Shown here piece after piece: positions 10,285 to 20,385 of a stretch of DNA of 64,000 nt (its first letter is position 1; every line of letters starts with the position of its first letter). Location: contig KL197709.1 of assembly GCA_000697665.1 (NCBI GenBank), positions 2,727,599-2,791,598 on the forward strand, in the 5' to 3' direction. The stretch comes from Jaapia argillacea MUCL 33604 (lineage: Eukaryota > Basidiomycota > Agaricomycetes > Jaapiales > Jaapiaceae). The position numbers and the translations under genes are program-made. The notes below the pieces were generated by a model that saw only the letters and a program-made list of their open reading frames with translations, had not been told where the DNA came from and searched no databases.

Positions 10285-12332
10285 TCACCGCGTCTTGATG
10301 ATACCCGCATTCACCAGTTTCTGGATCTTGGTTCGGATCATGGGGTTCTTCATGTGATCTTGTAACGACTGAGGCTCCGTCTGAGCCTGCTGCAAGATGG
10401 ACTGCATGATGGGGTCGCTCATGATGCTCTGTCGACAATAACAATCAGCAACCCAAATCGTGTTACTTGATGGAAACGAAATACTCACAGCAACCTCCGG
10501 ATCCCTCATCGCCCTCTGCATAACTTCTTCCTCACTCTCCCCATCCCTCTGCGAGTACAAAGCCTGAGTACACTTCAACATCTGCCCCTGAATCTCCGTC
10601 GTGTGTTTGTGGTCGTCATCATGCTCCCCAGCATCCTGCGCAGCAGTCAAAGCCTTGGTATATTCCTTCATCGTGTACAAGATATGACTCTTGCGGATAT
10701 ACGCCTTTACGAATTTGGGGTCGACTTTGATAGCCTCTTCGGCATCGCGAAGGGCTTCGGGCAAAGCAGCGAGCTTGGTATAGGCGTTTGCTCGGTTGTT
10801 GTAACCTCGGGGATCTTTAGGATCTCGTTTGATAGATTCGGTGTATGCTTTGACTGCGCCAGGGAAGTCACCGTTCTTGAAGCACTTGTTACCTTCCTCC
10901 CGCGCGAGGTTGGCCTTCTCGGGATCGATATAGGCAAGTCGCTCGGCTTCAGCTTGGGCCTTTTCGGTCTCTCTGAGCTTGTTGAGGATGTCGGGTGTTC
11001 GGTGTTCCGAGAGTGATTTCTGGTAATATTTGACAGCATTAGTGAGGTCACCCTTGCGTGTGTACGCGGTTCCGATCCGTCCAAACGCTTTGGCGGCAAG
11101 TTTGAAGTCTGCTCGGATCTGTGAACGGGATCAGATACACGAAGAAATGGGAAGAAAACAAAGACGTACAGCACGTCCTTCCTCAACAGCCTTCTCGCAG
11201 ACTTCGATACACTTGTCATAGTCTCCTTTCTCAAAGTAAGCAGCTGTGCGTCCAGAGAGGCGAGTCAGTATAGATACATCACGAAGGAGACCTTCACAAA
11301 CCTCCTGCGTTGCTCAAGAAAGTGATATCCTTCGGCCACAGATCCCAGGCCTTCTCGAAATGAGTAATAGCAGTGTCGAAATCTTTCTTCTTGTAAGCTG
11401 CGCTTCCAAGAGCCTTCTCTGCCTCCGCCTCACTCTTCGCCTTCGCCTCCTCATCGTCCTCATCCTCAGCCATCTCCACATCTTCTGGTTCAGCCTGCTT
11501 AGGAGGCTCCGGTGTGGCCTTTGACGATGATGCCTGAGGGGGTGGAGATGTCGCTGTCCTGGGGACTTCAGCTGGGGGGGACGCGGGCTCTTGTCGCTTA
11601 GCGAAATCAGGAGCATCGTCGCCCGAGAAACCTTGAATGTCCACACCCATGAGAACACCGAGAATATCGATCATGCGAGGATCGGAGCTGAAGGCACTGT
11701 CCGCAAGTCTAGGATTCTGTTGGATGAGCTTGAGTTTTTGGATGAAGGCGGGGTCAGCGAGATGTTTTTGTGTTCGAGGGTTTGCCGCGAGTTTGCCAAT
11801 GAGATTCGGGTCGGAGAAGAGCTTGCCAAGTCCCAATCCTTCCGAAGCCTCAGAAGATGCTGAAGAGTACAAATGATTGCTGTTAGATGTGAACGGAGAG
11901 TCGATTCAGATAAGGAGTCTCACCCTTGGCATCTTTCACCTCCTGCAAACCTTTTCGCGTTTGGGGGCTATCCTCCAACTTCAACGCGGCCTCATAAGCA
12001 GCAATGGAGTCGTCGTATCTTCTTGCTCCGTGCAACGCAGCTCCTTTCCTGGCATACCCTTTGGCCCAACCTGGGTTCAGTTGAACACACTAGAATGAAC
12101 AATCTCAGTCCGTTTCTGTATTTCTCCAAAGACTGGTACGCACTTGCTCAGCATCCTCTAGTGCAGCATCATAAGATTTCTTTCCAGCCTTCGCAGCACT
12201 CCGATTGGAATATAATACGTGATTCTTGGGATCGAGTGCGATAGCTTGAGTAAAGAGATCGATTGCCTTGTCGTAGTCTTTTGCGGCGAAGGCCTTGTTC
12301 CCCTGGTCTTTCAATGCAGCAGCGTCAGACAT
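10285..12332 (-). CDS. STI1: STI1/HOP co-chaperone
   Basis: Adaptor that links Hsp70 and Hsp90 through tetratricopeptide repeats and passes client proteins between them in the cytosol. Exon 1 is 12332-12144 (63 codons from [20 protein letters not shown]). The order is TPR1 (residues 1 to about 115, including SNRSAAKAG and WAKGYARKG), the first DP domain ([32 protein letters not shown]), and an acidic Pro/Glu linker. TPR2A follows ([38 protein letters not shown]), then TPR2B ([40 protein letters not shown]) and the C-terminal DP2 domain ([39 protein letters not shown]). The carboxylate-clamp Lys/Asn/Arg positions appear in the TPR blocks. All parts of the full-length family are present. It ends about 155 bp from the converging aldo-keto reductase gene. 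Confidence 0.96.
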
Positions 12333-12585
12333 AGTCAGCGTCGAGATCTAGCAGAGCTTTACTTTGTATCAGCAAGAGCGTAGTCCAGCCTGTTTTATTG
12401 CTTTCCCATTCGAGAAGAGGAAGTTTCGAGAAGATTCGTACATCGACGTTATGTAATCATCAGCAACGAACTGCATTCACTAACTTCAGCGCAGTGGCCA
12501 GCGATATTGAATTGGATAGAACGGACGAGGAACATAAAGAAAATGCATGAAAACGAGACGACAACGGTGCCCACATGTCTGTACC

Positions 12586-14152
12586 TCAGCCATCCAATGA
12601 AGGGACCTCGATCCACTCCGAGTCTTCACCCTCCAGGTCCCTGCCAGAGGGCCCGCCACCAGGCTGATCAACAACCACCGCGTCTGCGGTGCTAACCGCG
12701 ACCTCTACTTTGAGCGCCACCAGGGTTTGCGATGCCTTCTCGTCCGTCGTTGGCAAAACGGGGTGCGATTCAGGGGTAGGCACGCCAGTCTGCGTCTTGT
12801 CCTCTGCAGATGACTCCTCAACAACCAAGGCCTCTTCCGCTGAAGATTTTGAAGTGTGGGACGGCCTCGAGGGCCCTTCAGATTCTCCCTCGGGTTTGCG
12901 GTCGGGCTCCTGACCGGCTTGAACAAGGTGATCGAGTGGGGCCACATGCACAGCCGCTTCACCCTGTGCCATGGATACGACGGGTACCACCTCCGCAGGC
13001 GATAGTTTCATTCGCTTGTCTGAATGATCACTCAAAATCTCGGTCCATTTGTCGAAAAGAACCTTCGCACGGTCCCTAAATTTGAACTCCACGTCGTCGT
13101 CGGGTATCTTGGAAGAAGGTAGGATGTGGACATGTCGCATAACTTTGCCGATTTTTGAATACTTAGGGAATCGTGAAAGGAAGATGGAGTAAGGAATACA
13201 GTAACAAGAGAGGATGGCTTACCTGAAGGTAACATGTCATCAACTCGTGCTCAGGTTCAAAACTTTCGACTAGAGTGAAAACCTTGTCCATCTCAATAAG
13301 CTTCTGCAAATAGACACTAGTTCAGCACTACTTTACGCGTTTAAAAACGGTGTTGCCACGAACTTCAGGGGCGATCTTAGGCTCTTTATTTAAAAAGACC
13401 TTTTGGATTGCGTGTCGCCATTGTTTGGCCTTCATTGCTTCTTCCTGTTCCTCGGGCAACAGGTGTGCTAGCAGTACGGGGTCAGTCCGAGGAACGAGCA
13501 GCGGATATGGGTGGAGTGAAGCGTACCAATTTGACCATTGGGGATATTGGGGTCGAAATGGAGTTTTTGGGCACGGTCGGTTTTCGGGCACAGCGCCGCA
13601 GAGAGTCCTGACGGATCGAGACAGAAGAGACCGTTAAGATCATCGCATATGTCCTTAGCAAGCTTGGCAAAGGACGGGGGGAGTGGAGAACGTACGAGGC
13701 ATTTCGCCCACAAGCTTGCGCTTGCCATGCTCAGTCATCGCAGGAGTCAAGTCGACGATTTCACGGTTATGCTCCTGCTTGGGAATGAATGGCGACGGCA
13801 AGGGCCGTGGAGGTATGTGAAAGGCCTTGAAGTCTTGTTCGAACTCTTTCGAGTCAAACTCCCAAGCAGCCTGCTTGAAAGCTACCCAGCATCCATCAAC
13901 GTGCTCTTCACATATGTTCACACTCTCAGATAAGAGAGTACGGATATTCGAAGGTAATTGATCAGGAATACTCGAGGCAGACACGTCACTGGCAGACTCA
14001 GGGACGGAGTCGGACCTTTGTGTGAGTTTGATTATGTCGGGCTTGAGGATTGACGCATGGTGGACGAATTTGACGGCGTGGTTGAATGAAAGGGATGAGA
14101 AGAGGTCGGGAAATTGTTGCAGGGAGGTGAAGATCGCGTCGAATGTGGACAT
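12586..14152 (-). CDS. Protein with a TFIIS-N-terminal-like (LW/TND) domain
   Basis: Exons in order: 14152 to about 13694 (MSTFDAIFTSLQQFPDLFSS...), a second coding LSAALCPKTDRAQKLHFDPN, a third coding AHLLPEEQEEAMKAKQWRHA...NKEPKIAPE, a fourth coding KLIEMDKVFTLVESFEPEHE, and a last one (about 13143-12586). Phases fit at each junction. Residues around the last two exons (LIEMDKVFTLVE...YLQYSKIGKVMRHVHIL...FKFRDRAKVLFDKWTEILS) have the helical-bundle pattern of the TFIIS N-terminal domain: leucine-rich helices, a short basic turn, then RAKxLxxKW. Such domains dock to transcription elongation factors. The C-terminal 150 residues are acidic, Ser/Pro-rich and disordered. A nuclear transcription-related role is inferred; no catalytic motif is seen. 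It lies head-to-tail upstream of STI1, with 253 bp between its stop and the STI1 start. Confidence 0.75.
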
Positions 14153-14369
14153 CCTGGTCAGTGGTTACTGTGATGATTCCAATTCACGGCAAGTCACAAG
14201 TTACGGACGACAGCCTTGGGATAGGACTGCATGATTCAATACCTCTGATCATAATACAACGATTTAAACTTTACATGGAAATAGACGGACGGACGGACAG
14301 TTTATACGTGACGCAGAACGCTCCCCGACAGCTGAAGCCTAAGCACGATACTCAGTAAGAAATACAAAC

Positions 14370-17300
14370 CTACTCCTCTTCGTCAATAACAGCATCCTTC
14401 TCGTCGATTTCGTTCAGGTTCGACCCCTCCTCGAGAAGTAAAGTATCACTGAGTTTACCCGCAGTGAACAAAGCGATCCCCTGGCCCAAGCCGCAGACTA
14501 TTCGTTGACTCAGTTAGGGTACACTATGCCATGCAAAAAAAGTACGAAGACTACTAACCGAGATTGATCACTAATTGAGCAAAAATTACGAACTGAGCAT
14601 CGAAAGGATCCAAGACGTCGATGAGGGAGTGAGATAGTCTTGTCAAATTCGTCCATGGAGAAAACCACAATGAGATCAGAGAGGCCGTAGTTTTGGGCGT
14701 GAACTGTGTGGACCATCAACATTGATGTGGGTGAGTGCACCAAAGACGTTGGGCGATAGTGTCATACCCCTTGTTTACTCTGGTCCACCGTTTGCCACAC
14801 GGCAAAGGCTAGTTGGCCTGCACCAATGAATGTCATAGTTATTCGACCCTTCAAGTCACTTGATGGCCCCCGGATTCCTTTAGTGAATATGGCGTAGATG
14901 ATATGAACGCAAGATGGGAGGCAACCAAAGGCCCACGATGCTGCCGTTTCCTGATGCGAGTGAGTAAAAAAGGCTAAACTGCGTGATGACTGCGTACTGG
15001 GTGACTGGCTGAGATCGCAGGATACCCTCCCAATCCTGCCACGATAACATTAAGTGATATGTTGATTCCCCTACAACAAATGAGCTCTTCAACCACAACA
15101 ACCTGGCGGAGAGTGAGAGTCCGGACTCACACGATAATTCTCCTTCCGGCCGACGCGACTTCGACTTGCGGTTGCGGTTGCGGTTGCGTTGAGGCTGTCT
15201 TCACAGTGGCAGCTGCTTGGCCTTGGAAGAAATCAGTAGCCGACACCCAAAGCCCGTTCAAGATCATGATCAACCCTCGTCTCATGTTGATCTCGTCAGA
15301 AGTTGCATCACCGACCAACCCATGGCCCGTCTCGTTGGTCAACAAGAATGGAGTCTTCCCCATGACGACCTTGTAGGCGATAGTAAAGGGTATGGCTATG
15401 ATAAATGTGACGGTGTTGATGACACTGCAGCAGTATTAGCGCCTACAGGGACGAATATTTCGAAGGATGGAACCTACGTCAACTTCACACCCGTGATCTC
15501 TTCGAACACCCAAGACACAACTGGAATATCGAGCGGCTCGTTGAGAATGTCCATGAAAAAGTTGCTACTCAAGTGATCAGTCCCGTCACAAGGGAAATAG
15601 GAACAGATTGTACTTACAAGGCCTCGGCGATAAGGCTTTCCACCGACAACGCAGCCAGTTCCGCAACGTCAAGGACAACGAAAATGAACGCCTTTGCAAC
15701 TTCCAGTAGGGAAACCCAAGAAGTAGAATCGAAGATTCCTCGATCCCGGAAAGTCACCAGCATCGTCTTCAAAGATTCGTACGCCTTCTTCAAGTCATCC
15801 CCGAATCCGATTTGGTCCATATCCGCAGTGAATTTCGCCCAGAGGCGTTCGAATGTCGTCGTTGCATTTGTAAATGTGATCGTTCCGGCATCTCCTCCAG
15901 CAGCATTGAAGATCTAGAGAGATCGAAAATCAGTAGGTTGGACCAACACCTTCCTCCGACAAGCATGGGGAATAACCTTGTTCATTAACCAGGTAGCAGA
16001 CGATGGCAAATCGTCCAGAACACCTTGCCCATCACCGAACGCTTCCAACCCTTGGCCGGGAACGAGATCATGATCGTAAGTCTTCACAGTTTGCCCTTGC
16101 AACGCATTTTCCGCGGCCGTTATGTTGGCCTGTAGCCAGGTTTTGGCTTTTGCGAAACCACCTTTCGTAATTGTTGGTAGTGCCTCACCGAAAAGTTTCT
16201 AGGGATGGCGTAGAGGGATTAGAATGTGAAAAATGGGGTCTTTCGTAAAGAACTCGCCTGTCCGAAGTCCTGGAAATCCGTGATTGTCTTCTGGAAGCTC
16301 GCGGCAGTCTTTTTGATATCGTCGAAGTCCAAATAATACATCAACCATCCGAAGATGGTCTTGAATGCGGTTCCAATTGCCTCGAATATGGCTGCAACGA
16401 CATCGTATGCTTGCTGAACGAACTTGATCTTTGATCGAGGAGCCAAGAGAGGTCGATGATGAGAGCGCGCGACTGATAGAGGCTACTAGAGCTACTCACG
16501 ATGCCGTTCCATACATATTCCACAGCGTCCTTGACCATTCGAATAGTGGCCTTGACACCATCTGCAATTGGCTCCAAGATAACCTGTTTGAGGGCATAGA
16601 ACTTATTCTTGATAGTGCGCCACAGATCACCCCACGAAAAGTCCAGGATACCATCACCCAGTCTGGTGATCGGTCCATGGGGGAAATTGATTTCCACTTT
16701 GTGTCTCGCCCTACCATGGATGTGACGGATGTGACCAAGCGATGGTTCGTGGTGGAGGCGAGTGCGGGCAACGGTGCTGAGCGTCCGATGATAAAGATGG
16801 TGACGTGAAGGTAAGTGCGACTCGTCCTTGCTCGGCGGAGATGTAAGCGGTTCGAAGGAAGGATCCACAACACCCATGACCTTGTTTACATTTGCTATGG
16901 CTTCCTTGAGCTGAGCGTCCGTGACTTGCGATGCTGGGAAACATTGCGGCTTTCCAGGACTATCTTGATCGACTGCTTTGCGCATTTTATCGACAGTGAG
17001 ATTCATGAGCTTGCTCTGGATTGCTCCGTTAGGTTTAATATCAATGACCTTATCCTTAGGCATCCCTTCGACCCAGATGGAAAATGTAGCAACCTAAATT
17101 TATCTGATGAATGAGACATCGTAAAAGGGATTGAGATAAAGGATAGCGTACTCCGAGGTTGTTCGTGGCATCTAGAGTAAAACAAATCCGGCCAACATTA
17201 TTGGAAAACGCTGTGGCTGTACGGATGTCGTCGACGCCGACAACACGACCGTTTATGTTGATCGCTGCGAACTGGGAAGAAGAAATGACAGCGGCAAGGC

Positions 17301-18974
17301 CTGTATGACCTATCATCAGTACCTTGGACGTTGCGGTATCAAAGAGGTCGACTCACCAGCCTGTGGCACAAGGTTTTTCTTATCCATTAGTGTCGCTTCA
17401 ACATAGTAAACCCTGAGCTTCTTGACAACAGGTTTTGACATCGACGAAGCTGGCAACGCCACTTTTTCCGTAATCCAATCGCTCGTGTCCTTATCTTGAG
17501 AGAGAATTCTGAGAGTGTTACCACTTGTAGATTGTGAGTAGACAAGGAGAGATGCATTGCCATCAGAAGATGGGGTGGAAGAGATGGCGGTATCCTTCAG
17601 TGATATGGGGGCGTCGCTTGCTCGCCAAGCGGTCACACTGAAGCAAGTGTCAGTGGCAGCTACTTTCATGGGGAGAAGAACACCTACGCGTAGTCACCTG
17701 TGCTCAACAGGACGAATTTATTGGCCTTCTTGACATCATCATAGGCGGACTGAATGATCCGACGTTAATCAAAAAGTGCTACGAAGATAAGACTGGCTTC
17801 TTTACTTCAAGATGGTGGATTGTGCCCGCGTCGTCCAATCCAAAGACCTCTGTGATGCCGATGGTAATATTCAGCCAATAAGCTAGTGATAGGGACACGC
17901 AAGTACTGACCGGCCCATAGTTCGGTGATCCCCGAGGCTGTGGCACGGCGATACCGGACAACAGCCTCTAGGTGGTTGACCTTCTTACCGACAAATATTT
18001 GCACTTTGGTATATGTACTGTCTGCGTTGGGTTGGAAGTAGTATGTATTGAACATTGAGTCGCCCGCGAATAGCAGCGGCTTGCTGGAAATGGAGTCTCC
18101 AGGGAGGGGAACAGCCCAAACGGTGGTGTAAACTCCAGATTTATCCACCTCGGTCTGCAGAGGGATCAGCTCAGCGATGATGCCATAAGAGAGGTCGCCA
18201 CTTGCCAGTATAGCAGGTTGAGTGGCATCAAAGGATCCTCCTGAGATGAAAGAGAGACCAGCGGCTTTGCTGGCGACTGCATAGCCAAAATAGCTCTCGT
18301 TTATGGACGATCCCAATGAGGTTTGGGCGCTGAAGGAGGAGACGCCGGCTTGGAAGTAACCCCGGACTCCGACGTCCTCGTTCCAACCGTCCATCAGGAC
18401 AGTAGTAGGATCAGCTAAGTAGATCCTTCCGCTGACTTGGAAGGCCATCTGGAGTTGGTTTGACGAGGTAACGAAGAGCGAACAATCAATGATATGTCCA
18501 GAAGGGACGGGCGGGGGAACGACAGTCCACTTAGGGAACCGAGGTCCTACTTCGACAAGATATGCCTTCAGAGCATCTTGGGTAACGACAAGCACCATAT
18601 CATGAGTTGAGTTGGGGATGGAAACTGCACGAATCAAGTTGGGAGCAGAACCCGCTAATCAAACTTAATATTAGTATGCGTTCATTTGGTAGAGCAGTGT
18701 GGAGGTGCTGACGAAAAAGCATATCCTCGATGGACCATGGTGGGGAGCCTGTGGTGGCCAAGTTAGGGTCCTGGTATGCGTTGAAGACAGCGCCGTCGTT
18801 GATATAGTAGATGTTCAACGGTCGCTCCCTCGCAACTGACGAAGTCAAAGCAATTGCAGAAAGAGAGCCGGATGGGAAGGGCGATGATTGGGCGTCGAAG
18901 TCGCTTTGGAGCTCCGTCCTGACGTGGACGACGATGTCATCTTGAGTTGCCGGGGGAGGTGGAGGGTCTGGCAT
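14370..18974 (-). CDS. Very large uncharacterised protein: beta-rich N-half, helical middle, multi-spanning C-terminus
   Basis: Start MPDPPPPPATQDDIVVHVRT at 18974; stop at 14370. I followed one open reading through about 15 introns, with phase agreement at each junction checked (for example F|PGSAPNLIR, WA|EVFGLDDAG, A|VTAWRASDA, G|LAAVISSSQ, RRIIV|GINISLN, and the last exon VCGLGQGIALFTAGKLSD). Expected length is about 1,250 residues. The N-terminal half (to about 600) is a beta-rich repeat-like region, possibly propeller-like, without signal peptide. A helical middle follows (DLWRTIKNKFYALKQVI, VQQAYDVVAAIFEAIGTAFK, IFGWLMYYLDFDDIKKTAAS). The last 300 residues carry several hydrophobic spans (KAFIFVVLDVAELAALSVE, INTVTFIIAIPFTIAYKVV, ISLNVIVAGLGGYPAIS, WAFGCLPSCVHIIYAIF, ITMTFIGAGQLAFAVW, QFVIFAQLVINLVCGLGQGI). 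One intron has a GC donor. I cannot assign a named family or function. Confidence 0.75.
15171..15195. repeat. Short TTGCGG hexamer repeat inside a coding exon
   Basis: Four near-perfect copies of TTGCGG run in tandem within an exon of the large minus-strand gene. On the coding strand they encode an alternating Gln-Pro run (TQPQPQPQPQVEV). It sits between the spans coded before and after it, in what is probably a flexible loop. Its length may vary between strains. Confidence 0.7.
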
Positions 18975-20385
18975 TGAGGAATGGTGAGACGTGAGACGGT
19001 TGGTGCTCCCTCCTTTTGAGAAACTTTGGTAGTTGCTGGATGCTCAACCCATGACAGCGTGGACCGGCGATGTTAACGCCCCGAAAGATGGGAGATCCTA
19101 AACTAACGGAGAAGACTCTGTCATGAACCTAGGGTGAGCTCATCTGGTGGCTCCGATCGGTTGGAAGTGATAAACATCTTCCTCGTCAATTACTTGGTGA
19201 GAAATTAATGGTTACGTGGCCAGGATCCAGGGGAGTGTGCTGATTAACTTGATTCTCGCCATTTCAACCGGTTATCGAGGGGGCTTGCGGTGCTGGTGCT
19301 GGTGCACAGCCATTGGGTTACTGTTCTGTGATGATCTTGTCGAAAAACAAAACAAGGCACCACGGCGATCCACGGCCAAGATATTTCAGGAGAGCCTCGC
19401 AAGTATTGCGAAGACGAGCTTGCGAGCCCGATTCATACTTACCGTTCTCAAAGAGCAATTACCAAGAAGGCAACTGAGGGCTGATTTCGAGAGCCGTGTT
19501 GGAAACGTTGGTGGCGATCGGGACGAAGAGATGCACCGGTTTTGGAGACTGATCAAACCCCGGTTCACTAGTGGGAGGAACAATTGGAAGATAAGACGCG
19601 GAGTGGTTGGTACAAGCGAGGCCAGGTGATTGCCCTGAACGCTGTGGAGGAGCATCCGACTCCCATCAGAAATCTTGGAATGTTTGTGACCGTTGTGACT
19701 CGCGTGACGACTGAACCTCGCAAGCAACAACTCCGACGTTGGGTTCATCGTCAGTCAGTGCCTGACATTCATCATCCGTCTCCCGCACCGGCAAGAGCTA
19801 GTGCCCTGGAAGGCTGTGCTCTTCAAGCTTCTCTTGAATTATTCCAGGGGCGAGATGGCAAACCTGGTGACCCCCCAGTGTCCAAATTCTCGCGAAACGA
19901 GCGTCCGAATCGATGAGATAACCTGACCCGACCTCCATACCTTACTTACTTAGCTCAGGTTCTTTGGGATACAACCCTCGGTGACTGTTACCTCAGTCGA
20001 ATCTACGGTGAGGGGATCTCCTGTGATCACATCTGATCTACTAGACGTTCGTAGAAGCTCACCTGTCGATTTCACAAACAGTAGAGTTCTTTCAACGCAC
20101 CGGGGGCAACCTGGCTCCGGAGCACCTTCGCCACACAATGCCCTTGGTTGCATATCTCGAACACTTCATTTTTGCTCAAAAGGGCGAGGATTGAGAAATG
20201 ACACCTCCATCCCCCACACAACAACTTATCAACGCTCTATCAACTGAATATGTCTCCCCACTCCAAGGTCGCCCACGACCCAATCTTCCTGCGCTCTTGT
20301 AAAATCCTCTTTTTACTCTACGACGAAATTACCCCCTGACCATCATCCCTTACAGTCCTCTCAGACCAACCTGGCTCAGAACATA
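18975..20385. other. 1.4 kb divergent intergenic region
   Basis: It separates the start codons of the two large uncharacterised genes. I looked for small spliced genes on both strands and found none I could support. An open frame at 19216-19629 (137 codons, plus strand) lacks an ATG at its 5' end and has no recognisable motif; I treat it as chance. The region is long for this window, where divergent gaps are 130-470 bp. It may carry extended regulation or a non-coding transcript. Confidence 0.45.

Noticed and set aside
15171-15195. TTGCGG repeat as a telomere-like or mobile sequence
   Set aside because: It is only four copies, lies in a coding exon and encodes a Gln-Pro run that keeps the frame.
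19216-19629. 137-codon open frame in the divergent gap
   Set aside because: It starts with GTG, has no family motif and shows no spliced extension. I treat it as chance in a long non-coding gap.
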